Part shown: one piece after another, positions 1 through 31,797 of the stretch | Layout: each line of letters starts with the position of its first letter | Numbering within the stretch: position 1 is the first letter of the stretch | Assembly: GCF_023101765.2 (NCBI RefSeq) | Contig: NC_064220.1 | Coordinates: 10,540,001-10,604,000 of the forward strand | Direction of reading: 5' to 3' | Source of the DNA: Spodoptera frugiperda | Lineage: Eukaryota > Arthropoda > Insecta > Lepidoptera > Noctuidae | DNA: 64,000 bases | Made by a program: the position numbers and the translations under genes | Notes under the pieces: model-generated | The model's input: the letters and a program-made list of their open reading frames with translations, nothing else | The model's database searches: none | Told to the model about the DNA's origin: nothing

Positions 1-825
1 AGTTTAGAAAATAAATAAAACTGAGCATGCTTTCCAACGAATTTATTAAGCAACACAAAGTGAGTTTACAAACAAATAGGCGGTGTTAACTAGAATTTAT
101 ATATAGATATATAGACACGTACTTCTGACAATATTCCAAAACCCATACCTACCACACATATTGTTCAATTCACATAATTTCTACGATAAACATCATCTTT
201 CCAAGATGCTTGAATCAAGTTTGTAAAAAAAATCGATATAAAAAGTCTTGGAATATTGTCAATATCAGATTAAAAAATATAAGCGAAATAAAAAAAAATT
301 ACATTCACATGCGTAGATGAAACATTTGACAACCTTTGGATTCTTTAGTTTACATAAAATTAACATGCATTCCTAGAATTATTGCTAGTAAAAACATGCT
401 TCACTTTTAACCGCCAGTGTCGGCTATTGTTGACCAACGAAATCTTCCAAAAAATGAAATTTTCTTCCCAGTTATGACTTACAGCAGCGGATTAACCCAC
501 TTTTTGTTTGTCAAAAGCCGACCTTGGCGACCAAAATGTTAAAAGGTATTAAAAGTAGATTTAAATTCATGCAATTAAAGCTCATTTTCCTTTAAAAACC
601 AGAACATACATAGACACATAAAAACATGATTACAACATGCAAAAACCAAATAAAATTTTAAAATACAAAAATCGAACACACAAACTTTAAAAGCGAGACG
701 TTACATTAAAAACACACATGGCAATACCGTAATGGGGTTACCAGATTACAAAAAAATGTAACAAATGGTAGAAAATGGTGTTACCAATTTTTTACAAGTT
801 TGGATGAGTGAAAATATTATTTAAA

Positions 826-955
826 GGGTCTATTTCATAATGTCTGATTAAATTTATTTTAACTTAAGTGATGGATAGTTTTATGTAAGTATTTTTCACG
901 CGAAATATATGAGTTAGGCTAAAAAAAAGTTCGCCAAACATTGTGAAATAGGCCC
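826..955. repeat. MITE-like inverted repeat of about 130 bp
   Basis: The left end reads GGGTCTATTTCATAATGTCTG. The right end, reverse-complemented, reads GGGCCTATTTCACAATGTTTG, with only a few mismatches over 21 bases. The interior is AT-rich with no ORF. This is the form of a short non-autonomous DNA transposon; no clear target-site duplication is seen. Confidence 0.6.
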
Positions 956-2654
956 AGAGTATGTATTCTAATAAAAAATGGAAATTATTATTTAGAGTAC
1001 GGCTCTTTCCACACGTTCCGATTTTCGGACGGTGCTGATTATCCGAAGCATATAACCATGTACAGACAGTAGCTAGCAGGTTAACCTACCAATCTGATCT
1101 CATAGGATTTTCGACTTTATATCAAAACCAATTAAATTGAAAATCGAATAACGAAATTACACCGAATGTAGTAGCTTGACTTGCTGTACATTTAACTGGC
1201 ATTAGTTAACTGACAACCGGAACGCATAGAAAGCATCTTCTCATTGTGACATGCAAAACCAGTACCTCTGATAATGAAAATATAGCACATTCTGGCTAAT
1301 GTATGGTTAATTCTAATTAGAACAAATAGCTGGCACACGATTACTATTTAAGTAATTTTAATTCATTAAAACATTATAATATTAACAACAATTCGTTGAA
1401 ATTTTAACAATGAGGTTGAATCATATTCACCATTTAACCTTAAGGTAAAATAAACTTCTTTGATTTTTAACAAGTTGGCAATATTATTATTCATTGACTG
1501 TGTGTGGCTTTTTCTACCATAAAATAAATTAATTTTCATAACTGTTCAAATAAAACGGAATAATATTCATAGAAATGAAACTCTTGTGAGGTCGACTCTT
1601 GTAAAATATGATGACTGAAGGGCAGTTGGAGTCCAATTTATCCACAATTTTTCATCTGAGCACGCTTGTATAAATTTGTATATCCTTGTACATTATATAT
1701 CTCCACTCTTGTATAAAATTAGACCATATTGTGTAAACTTAAAAAGCAAAAGAGAACAAGGCCTTCAAATTTTCTTTACCGCCTCCATTTTTTTAAGTCA
1801 GGTAATATGCATTTGACGTTCCCAACTTGTTAAATAACGATTTTAATAGTAAACAAAAGCCACACAACAACAATTCCTTTGTAAAATATCATAGATGGCA
1901 CTCGACAGTCAAACAGACGTTATATTAACGCCATGTATAAACAACTTAACAATTTAAATTCATAAAATCACAGAAACATTACCCAGATATTTATATAACT
2001 ATTACTTGGTTGATTATTATAAGTTCTTTTTTAAAAAACAAACGGAGAAAAGGGCATCGATATTTCTTTTAACCTCTACACCTCCTTGTATGTATAACAC
2101 CTGTATATAAGACAAAAGAAAATATATTGTCTTGGTGCCACGTTTTGGTCACACGACGGGTAAATTGTCACGAAAAACTTTTACGACCCGCATGGAATAG
2201 ATGATTGTATAGAGTAGCTACTTTATTGCTCAACTTTTCTCGTTGCGTATACGAGTCCCGTTATTGCTTGAAACTAGTCGAGTTACGTTCAAAGTTTTTA
2301 TGCTTATGCCCATGTATTTCAATAAATCAAAGATCGTGAATTTAAAAGCAACCATTTTAAATGAAATAGTATATTTCATGTATTGTGTAACATATCGATG
2401 CCCTTCTCTATCTTGCTATGGATAAAAAGGTATGTGTTTGAATTTGTAAAACATGCATTTATTATTCTCTAATATTTAAGTCAAATTGATGTGGAATTTC
2501 GGAGGAGAAGCCCTTGTACAGTCCCAGTAGTGGGGCTTCACAAGCTAATAAAAAGGAAAACAAAGATTTGTACGTTAATATTATCTAAACTACTTCTTGT
2601 AGGTAACGACTACACCGGGTTGGAGAAATAATTTTTGCTATATTCATTAGTCAG

Positions 2655-2816
2655 AATCAGAGGGCCAAGTGCGTGTTTGTTACGTTAACGCGACCGACAC
2701 GTTTATGACTTTCGGCGCTCTGATTGGCCAGCTCCAATTAACTAACCAATCAGAGGGCTAAAACGCGGTAACATTTGATCGCGTTCATAAAATAAAACTC
2801 ACAATAGGCCCTCAGA
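2655..2816. repeat. Copy of hairpin MITE family with CCAATCAGAG core
   Basis: Inverted GAGGGCC/GGCCCTC ends flank a core in which GGCGCTCTGATTGGCCAG faces CCAATCAGAGGGC. The same core occurs near 5040-5095, 14150-14235, 30230-30290 and 47950-48000, defining a dispersed hairpin family. This copy is the most diverged. Confidence 0.55.
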
Positions 2817-3295
2817 TCAAGTTTTATAAACAGGAATATTTTAATAGCATACGAGTAGACGGAACCTTTATGCGTCCAATCAAGGAATCACACGCACTCG
2901 TAACACCAGGCTTACTCTTGATTCCAACTCCGATCGATCGACACCCGGATACTGAATGAACTAATTGGTATTGAGTTTCATTTTTTTCTATACTCCGAAT
3001 GCCATGATAGCAACTACGATTAGGGTCGTAGTTTTGACACTGAATAATAATTATAGAGATTTAATTGGATTGAAATTGCATTGATATTGGGATTGTTTTC
3101 AAAAGCAAACGCCCAGGTGAGCTACGAAGTGCATTGCCGGCTTTTAAAAACGTTGGAAATGGGATAAAAATCAAGTCATTTCATTACAAATTTTATAAAA
3201 ATCAACCAAGTAACAAAAGGGGCTAAAGATCACAGTATAAGAGACACACTAGAAGTATTAAAGCTTGTGCAAAACGGGGTGGGCAGAGTTTAAAG

Positions 3296-3370
3296 TTAAG
3301 AGAACCGCCGCGACGGTGTCATTGTCCAATACTTGTTTGGACGTGTCGGATCTAGGCACTTGAATGCAGA
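3296..3370 (-). CDS. Candidate 3'-terminal exon of the phosphatase gene (unproven)
   Basis: On the minus strand a TTTATTTCAG acceptor is followed by a short GC-richer stretch. In phase 0, the phase left by the GTAAGT donor at 4615, it encodes about 24 residues and stops at 3296. Another frame of the same stretch stays open to about 3258 and looks at least as protein-like, but it does not fit the donor phase. PP2C C-terminal tails vary, so homology does not decide. It is listed only because the strong donor at 4615 predicts some downstream exon. Confidence 0.22.
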   Translation of the reverse strand, partial: SAFKCLDPTRPNKYWTMTPSRRFS

Positions 3371-3710
3371 CTGAAATAAATTATAATCGTTTATAAAATT
3401 ATAGCTTTTAATTCTATGGTACGTACAATATGGAGATCACTCATATGACTTAAATGAAACTACAAGTAGTACTCGTCCACAGAAGCATAATACAACTAAA
3501 TATTTCAACGAAAACCGAAAATTAAAATTTGTTCTTTCACGACTATTCACAGTATGCAGAAGCAAAAATGAATTAATAACGTTATATAAAAGTTAATAAT
3601 GCACATGCAAATGTAGTAACATGCAAGCATGCAGCATAGACCGTAATATATGTAAAACCATGAAGCAAGTACAAAGAAGAGATGCCATAATGTGATTGTG
3701 CAAAATAAAT

Positions 3711-3812
3711 GGGCCCTGCTCAATGATAATTATCATTCCAATGATAATGATAAATATCATTATGTCATAATATTATCATCATGTAAAAATAATGATCATT
3801 AGGCAGGGTCCC
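3711..3812. repeat. Small hairpin MITE, about 100 bp
   Basis: The ends GGGCCCTGCTCAATGAT and, inverted, GGGACCCTGCCTAATGAT form a terminal inverted repeat. The interior is rich in ATGATAAT/ATTATCAT motifs and can fold end to end. No ORF and no clear target duplication are visible. Confidence 0.6.
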
Positions 3813-4211
3813 ATTACAGTTAAAAAGTAAAAATGTGTAGCGCTCAGAAAGTGGACAATTGGCAACATGTGTATTATGAAATATTGGAAAATAGAGAGGG
3901 GCGTAGTTTGTAACGTCTCGCGTTCCCTGTAAAGTGTCACACATTATGTTAAAGGGAAATCTGTTATGACATCTCTTTATATTTGCTTCATGGATAAAAC
4001 TATACATATAATTAATAAGGCATATGTATATAAACCTATCGCTATCTCCTCTAAAATAACAATCCAACATCGCAAAATTAATATTATTCTGAACCTAATT
4101 TCTAAACCATAAAGTTGACTATGCAATGGCAAATAGCTATCATTTTATCAACCTAATAAAAACTACAATCAAATAACGTCCAATATCTTCTAAAGAATAC
4201 TAGCTAACTAA

Positions 4212-4588
4212 AGAAAATCTACCTAAAATCTTTAACAGACACTTCTTACCAAACAAAAACGAACCTACAAAACAAAACAATAGGGTTCAAATTAATTATT
4301 ATACTCGTAATAGAAAATCTACCTAAAATCTTTAAAAGACTGCTAGTTTAACAAAAACGAACCTACAAAACAAAACAATAGGGTTCAAATTAATTAATAT
4401 ACTCGTAATAGAAAATCTACCTAAAATCTTTAAAAGACTGCTAGTTTAACAAAAACGAACCTACAAAACAAAACAATAGGGTTCAAATTAATTAATATAC
4501 TCGTAATAGAAAATCTACCTAAAATATTTAACAGACACTTTCTAGCTTAACAAAAACGAACCTACGCAACAAAACAATAGAGTTGAAA

Positions 4589-4597
<9 letters not shown>
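4212..4597. repeat. Tandem repeat, 98-bp unit, about four copies
   Basis: The block ACAAAAACGAACCTAC starts at 4253, 4351, 4449 and 4550, giving periods of 98, 98 and 101 bp. Copies share the following AATAGGGTTCAAATTAATTA and GAAAATCTACCTAAAAT segments with a few substitutions. The array lies directly beyond the last well-supported phosphatase exon, in its 3' UTR or final intron. Confidence 0.85.
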
Positions 4598-11074
<6,477 letters not shown>

Positions 11075-12605
11075 TACTCTGTAAACAAAAAAGTAAGATA
11101 TTAAGTATTGGTTATATTATTACCATGCCAGCCTCTGTATTGAGCAAGTGTGGTGATCAAACTCTAGTATTTTATTTATTTATTTTATTTTATTTTGTAT
11201 GCTGTATATAAGACAATAATAGAAAACACATTGGGTCTTTGGATATGGATCAGCGTTCTGGCACACGAAGAGTTAAGTCTGGTTTTTTAATATTCTGTAC
11301 CTAAATCAATTGATAGTATCTAAAAAGTTAAAACAAACTATTTTATAGTTAATGCTATATTATATTCTAATAAACTACCAAACCTTACACAATTTTAAGA
11401 CTCTTACAAATGATAGTTGGTTAGTATCAATCATTATTAATCACCTCAATTATGGAGCAATTAAACAATATAATATTCATTTATTCATTAACCTATATTA
11501 AAAGTAGATTATTATAATAATGTTTAGTTTAATATGAAGTATAAATCGTGACTAGTTTAAAGCCTATGGTATTTATTTTACATTTAGGACTTGTTTCACA
11601 ATATTTGGACAGCAACTATATATCAGATAAGTTTAACTAAGAACGTAATTTGTATGCACTATAAGTTTATCGGGCATATATATGACGGTACTGAAACAGG
11701 TGTTAACTAAAATAGAATATAGGCGACAAGATTAATCATGTATGAAATCAAAGGAATATTTGATAGATATGTAGCATGAATAGATTGTAAAATGTAGGAC
11801 AAACACTATCTTGTACCTTTATTATCTAAGACCATGATCAAAATAATTTGAAGTGTGTATTATTTTTATACCACAATGGTGGTAAGAAATCACACATGGT
11901 AAGTGGTTACCATGGTATATATAAACACTTATGTGTTATGTTTAAATTTTAACTTAAAACTTGAGCTGTTTACCAGAAAAATATACCACATGGTACAAGA
12001 AAGAAAAAAGGAGCCTTCAACTCCAGATACAAAAAAATACCATGCAATCTTTTCATTACAGAATGAAAGAATAATAAACAAACAAACACTTTGGGATTTG
12101 TAATATTATTAAAAATAGTAAGGATTAGAAACTAAGGAAGTTCCTGACAAAAGAAGAATGCACTGAAATATTTGATAGAACAACCAGATAACACCTGCAT
12201 AGTAACTTACTGATAGATCCCAAATATAACAATGTTATGAAAATAAATTATGATTCATGAAAACATAGGAGAGCATCGTAAATCGATTTAGGAACATCGG
12301 AAATCGTAAACTTACTGTTTCGAACCACCAGTATCAACAGAATATCCAGATATGACTAACGACTGATGTCATTTACTATTTTACTTGAAATCACCTCTAA
12401 AGAGACCTTTTCTCAATAACACTGCAACAATACTGCACCCAATAAACACAGTGGCTGTTTGTACAATACATTTATCTCTTACTTAGCACAAAATAAACTG
12501 TAATTATCAAATTTATAACAACAAAAAATGATAAGATAAAGCTCTTACATTACTACGCTGTTATTCTTCACGTATTAAACAAAACATACAAATAAATGCA
12601 CTCAC

Positions 12606-12730
12606 GGTTATTCCAGATATTAGGAATTCTTTTAATGTTCGCTACTGTTTTGTTTCGTAACAAATCAACGCTTATTTTTCACAAATTTCACGAAAATGCG
12701 TAGGTAAATAGAATCAAGACAAGATTGAAA
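12606..12730 (-). promoter_or_regulatory. Candidate non-coding first exon and promoter of the phosphatase
   Basis: The phosphatase start exon has an acceptor only 4 bases before its ATG, so a 5' UTR exon must lie upstream on the minus strand. The best candidate ends at a GTGAGT donor (12605-12600), preceded by a less AT-rich segment containing GTAGCGAACATTAAAAG. No initiator or TATA was convincingly placed. The interval is approximate. Confidence 0.3.
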
Positions 12731-14117
12731 AACGTCAGTCAGAAACAATGACATAAGATTTTAATGTTGCCAAGTATAAATAGCTTCCTACATTATGGTA
12801 GATTTTTTAAAAACCTACCAACGAACGTAACAAAAATATGAAATGTGAAAGTTTATTCTTTTTATCTTAGTCCTCAGCGTGTTATGTATATTACAGAAAA
12901 AAATTAAATAAAACAAAATCATCTTCTGTTGGTATAATCCTTGCATCAATCATAGTTTACCTTATTTTGCTTTACAAACAGAAATTATATTACGCAAACA
13001 AAATTATTTATAATTATTAATTTTAAATTGAAAAATACTGTTATATTCCTGAAGTAGCCTACCTACTACTCACAGAATAGAATGAATTAATTTTTAAGTA
13101 CACAGTGGATACATCTACGCAGGCTTATTTTGAAGAAATTCCTCGAGGAAGGTAGAAGTACTAATAATGTTTATCTTCAGAACGTGATTTGAAACATTTA
13201 TCAGAATCCTTAAAGTAACTATTTAGACAACAGAGATGTTCATATAATGTTAAAATTAATTTAAAACTCAGATTAAAGTACAAAACACTTGCCTCATTAT
13301 TTTGGACGTTCCAAACATCATTTTTGCAACAAAATAATTATCAAAATCAATAAAACATACAAAATTAGAAAGGAAAGGTTGAAACGATTTTTTGCTTCAC
13401 AAAATGTATAACTATTCTATTTTTATTTGAGGCAAACAAAGCCAATCGATAAAATTTATTCAAAAAAAACTACAAAAGTGTGAATTTGATAGATACGTCT
13501 AAGTTACGTTTATAAATAGTGACAGTAGACGAGGCATCGCTTAATAAAAAAAGTCGGTGCAAAGAGGTTACAGTAGCCAAAGATACTCGTACTAAATTAT
13601 GAGACCGGTTTTCTATCTCCTTGGATTGTACAATTATAATATCTACAACTACCCAATTGATACACTTATCTGAATATATATTATACATACAATACCTAAT
13701 TAATCTACCTATAGAGATCAGTTTTGAAAGTCGTTAAAAGGATTGGGACGACTTTTTTGATTGGGATTGGGACAACAATCCATTATAGAAATAGAAATGT
13801 CGACTTACCCACATAGATAAATTATTTCAATTACCTACCCACTTAATAGGTACCTGATCTACTGGCTAAAAATATAAAAATCATACAACTGAGAATTTTG
13901 ATACCAAAAATTTAAACTTTCCAAGCCTGCAACTCAAGAGTTCAACTGAATACCAAACCACGTGTTCCGCAGTCACGCAAGCAATCACGAGACTAAAGAA
14001 GCATTCCAATACAATAAATAAGATCATGGTTATTGCTTATTAATATTAATAACAATCGCAATTTAATCGCGCGTTGTTAAAGCGTTTATAATGAGTTTCG
14101 TCACACCAGCTCAGTAC

Positions 14118-14272
14118 CCTTAGTACGAATTTGCTTTACGTTTAAAGTAATCGAAACGAGAGCGCGTTCGGTGGCGTTGATTAGACGACTCGAATAAACT
14201 AACCAATCGGACCGCCGAATGCGCTCTCGTTTCGATTACTATAAACATAAAACAAATTTTGTACTAAGAGAA
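14118..14272. repeat. Hairpin MITE, well-preserved copy
   Basis: Terminal arms are CTTAGTACGAATTTGCTTTA and, inverted, CTTAGTACAAAATTTGTTTT. Inner arms ATCGAAACGAGAGCGCGTTC and, inverted, ATCGAAACGAGAGCGCATTC nearly match. The centre reads GACTCGAATAAACTAACCAA. It is about 155 bp with no ORF. Same family as 30192-30330. Confidence 0.8.
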
Positions 14273-15754
14273 CTGCTCAATGTCAACATACGTCAACGTA
14301 ACACTATAGGTACAATAATATTAGCTGACTCGAATAAACCGGCTGTGTCATCAGAATTTGGCTGAGGCAATGGGAATCTAGTTTTGCGAAGACTTTTTAT
14401 ACTTGTCAACATTATTTCACGATTAATTTCCGATGTGTTTATAGGATATGTTAAGTAAATATTGATAAGACTATGGCAAATATTTACGTATTGAAAAAAA
14501 AAGTAAATATAGCGATAAGATATTTTTATAAGGTGATGAAGTAACGTTGCTTGCTTACCATATGCTGCCATTTTTTCGATGGGCGTTGGTTCTAAGAAGG
14601 TACCCACTTTATGGCATTTATGTCACTCGTTCCATTGTGTGCTGGATTAAACCTGGAAATGGCAAAAGAAAAAACATTTTTATTACACTTTATAGAAAAT
14701 ATTCTCTTTTATGGAGAATTGGTCATCTCTGACTACCTGCGGAAATAAAAATCGCTATTGTAATAAAACCTATGATAACTTTAGTATCAACCACGGCAGT
14801 AGCTTATTGGTGATCCAAATTGATAATTACAGCAATATAATATGCGTCATTAATTACGTTCAATGCAAATAGGTAGTTGTAATTATGAAGCAGAAAAAGT
14901 ATAACGGAGAAAAACATGATTGAAATCTACCTACATACTGAAGAAAAACTTAAAATAAAATGAACAATAAAAAAAACGGGAATAATTTAAAATACATCTT
15001 ACCTATAACGTAGGTTACGGCATAATATAGCACTAGATTCTGGAAAAAGAATCAAAAGAAATATCTTGAAATAGATTCTACACTTCATTGTACAATATTA
15101 CTTCTTGAAGCACCGTAAGCAAATAGGACCCGAGAAGATTTCACATCTGCTTATATGCTGTTTTCAAAAATAATTTTACTGACACCTTCAAATAAAGTGT
15201 TTTTTATTTTCATTTTTACCGACATTGTGAAGTCATAATTTATTTTATCTAATCGCAATATGTATATTTTTCTTGTTTCTTTTAAATAAAATTATGGAAC
15301 TAAAAGTCTTAAGTACTAAAATTTTGTTATAAGTAATTTTTAGTGTGTTCCCCTACCAACTTTCATAGAAGATTACCAAATGAAATGTATTTTTTTAAGA
15401 AAACCGTACCTATGAACATTTTACTCTATTTTTTTTTCAATGTAGGTAACTGATTATTCGAAAACAATTTTCTTATTTTTTTGCTTCATTGCCTCCAGCT
15501 TGCTTCCTGAAGCAAAAAGACACAGTTACTGATCACCACACTATTTTGGGCTTCTGCCCTCCCGTCTTACACAATATAGGAAGTTTGGCGCATCCACCTA
15601 ATTATTACTGTCGTAAGCAGGAAGGAACTACGTTTCACTAAATAAATTCTCACGTTAAAGTCATATTAGATTAACTTAGCCATCGGAAAATCGATATCAA
15701 ATAAGTTTTAAGTTACATTATCAATAACGAGTGACGAAATCGGAACCGGTGTGC

Positions 15755-15775
15755 AGTCATTCAGTATCGAGTTGC
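15755..15775 (+). promoter_or_regulatory. Putative vermilion transcription start (TCAGT initiator)
   Basis: TCAGT at 15761-15765, in the context CATTCAGTATCGAG, matches the arthropod initiator. It lies 92 bases before the vermilion ATG, in a locally GC-richer 5' UTR-like segment. No TATA box sits 25-30 bp upstream. Placement rests on motif and position only. Confidence 0.4.
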
Positions 15776-15854
15776 CGCGCACCGTGCAAGCGCGTGTCGA
15801 TCGCGTGTTCTTAATTTGAAAGAAAAAAAGTGAAAAAGAAAACACGTTTCAAAA

Positions 15855-29743
<13,889 letters not shown>

Positions 29744-31390
29744 GATTTGTGTATTAGAATTTTTATTCATTCATTTTAAGTTTTCGTTTTTAGTAATTGT
29801 GTGAAAAACATGCAATTTATGTTTTAGGTTATAGAAACCTTGTTTGTAAATGTTGAGGGTTGTCGTTTTTCGCGATGCCTAGATGGCGTCACTGGTGATA
29901 ATGGTCGTCTTAACTTACAGACGTTAATAGTTTTAAATTGTCAATGAAGGAAAGTTCCTTTAATATAATGCAACGTGTTCTAGAAAGGAAAGTTCCTTTA
30001 TTGAAAATTTAATACTATTGGTCTAATCTGACGACCTTATTGGCCAAATAGAAGAACGGTAGTCCTCATTAAACAAGCTCGAATAGTACATTTTAAATAA
30101 CACCTAAGTTTAACGCTGCCTCTTTAATTTTAAGATCTGCATTAGTTATTGGTATTTTTTAAAACAACAAACACCTACTGTCCACTGTACCCTCAGTATG
30201 AGTTTGCTTTACGTTGAACGAAAACGAAACGAGAGCGCGTTCGTCGATCTGATTGGTTGGTTTATTCGAGCTGGCCAATCAGAGCGCCGAACGAGGTCTC
30301 GTTAAACGTAAAACAAACTCGTACTAAGGCCTTTAGGTAATAATTTTCGTTTACTGTTTGCTAGTAGTTGATAACATTCATATCAAACATTTTATTATTG
30401 TTATGTAATTACAATTTTAAATCATGACAACTTAGTGTAAAATGTAAGAAATCTCGAATTCAATGCAATATAATTAAATCCAATCTGCAATTTTATTTTG
30501 ATTTATAGTTACACAAGTGGTATATTCTGATAATTTAATACGTTTTAAGAAAAATATAATATGGAGTTGATCTAGCATGTGGTTTTATTTATGCCAATGA
30601 GTACCTAAATAATAAAGAACATCGAGCATTTTTGTATGGGACACTTACCTACGGCGAACAAAAATAAAATTAGGTACGGTGGATAGGCAATTAAATCTAG
30701 TTCACAATGGTATAGTTCCCATATCTGTGGGTCGTGGCAATAAGGAGAAATTGGACATTTAAAAAATATTTATAAATGTTTTTGGGCAATAATTGAAGAG
30801 GAAAAGGGAATCAAAAATAATTAAAACAACATATTTTTCTCTTAACTTTTGGCGAAGGACTGCGATGATGATGACGAAGGACTGCGATGTAGTAAGATAA
30901 GCTAGCTACCTGCGCGAGCGCAACATATGTATACCAGTTTTAGGACTATGGGCGAGAGTGAGAACGAAACATGCACATCAACTTGACGGATTTAGTCTGA
31001 TTGGGTTTACAAAAATACCACGGAGTGATATTTTAACTTACTGAGCGGTCGTTTAGTGAAACGAAAACTAATTCAATTAGGAAAAATAGTCAACTTAAAA
31101 TATCATTTTCATTTTACTAATTATATCCATTTTCCCAATATTGTGAATAAAAATAACTACACAATATTAAATATGATTGCAAACACTATCATTTAAAAAT
31201 ATTTTGGTTTATGTTCGCGACTTTTAAAAAATCGGGTAAAAAACGCCCGATGTCCTTTACGTCGAAATTAACATGGGCTAAGGAATATTATTGTGTTTTC
31301 AACTAGAATATGGAGTGAAGAACTGAACGATAAAATTGGTAAGACAGATATACGTAAGCTACGTAAAAAGATACTTAACCACTGATACTG
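29744..31390 (+). other. Vermilion 3' UTR and convergent intergenic region
   Basis: Follows the vermilion TGA. An AATAAA at 30611-30616 is a candidate polyadenylation signal, which would place the MITE at 30192-30330 in the transcript. A duplicated AAGGAAAGTTCCTTTA motif occurs near 29947 and 29990. The next gene (aldose epimerase) points towards this region, so the two genes converge. No further coding sequence is seen. Confidence 0.45.
30192..30330. repeat. Hairpin MITE copy, probably in the vermilion 3' UTR
   Basis: Ends CTCAGTATGAGTTTGCTTTA and, inverted, CTTAGTACGAGTTTGTTTTA. Inner arms carry CGAAACGAGAGCGCGTTCG and the core GGCCAATCAGAGCGCCGAAC. About 140 bp; the two halves can pair along almost their full length. 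Confidence 0.8.
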
Positions 31391-31394
31391 AAGA

Positions 31395-31640
31395 CTTTTA
31401 TGGTATAAGCCGCTAAACAAGCAGACGGATCACCTGATGGTAAGCAATCACCGCCGCCCGTGGACACCCGACACACCAGAGGCGTTACACGTGCGTTACC
31501 GGCCGTTTGGGGATTAGGAATTTAATGATTGTTGGGAAGTGGGGTAATTGGGCCTCCGGTAACCTCACTCACACAACAAAACTACGCAAGCGTCGGTTTT
31601 CTGTGAGGCCGGGTCTAGCCGGCCTATTCGTAAGACTAAC
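31395..31640 (-). mobile_element. Family B retroposon between vermilion and the epimerase
   Basis: TTTTATGGTATAAGCCGCTA, CAGACGGATCACCTGATGGT, GGACACCCGACACACCAG, GGCCTCCGGTAACCTCACTC and TCTAGCCGGCCTATTCG occur in family order on the plus strand. Some middle sequence is lost. Confidence 0.8.
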
Positions 31641-31797
31641 TTAAAAGGACTTTCGAGAAATAAAAAGCGTATCATAAATTCATAAATATTATATAATATT
31701 CCAATTTAACAATATACAATAATAAATATCAATAAATCCTTTTTCTATACACTTTGTACATGCCATTTCTTACATATTTCTTATCATCAATATTCCA

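Larger units (their letters stand above)
1..3295. other. AT-rich non-coding flank downstream of the phosphatase gene
   Basis: No coding exon with credible splice sites or family motifs is visible on either strand. The stretch is AT-rich and holds at least two MITE-like inverted repeats, listed separately. It probably covers the 3' UTR and downstream flank of the minus-strand phosphatase gene. Several minus-strand AATAAA hexamers occur (for example TTTATT on the plus strand near 2221 and 2459), but which is used cannot be told. Confidence 0.5.
11083..15700. other. Phosphatase first intron and intergenic gap to vermilion
   Basis: No coding exon is recognised between the phosphatase start exon and the vermilion promoter. 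The stretch is AT-rich. It contains a candidate non-coding first exon (12606-12730), a hairpin MITE (14118-14272) and otherwise unassigned sequence. The two genes point away from each other, so this gap must contain both promoters. Confidence 0.5.
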
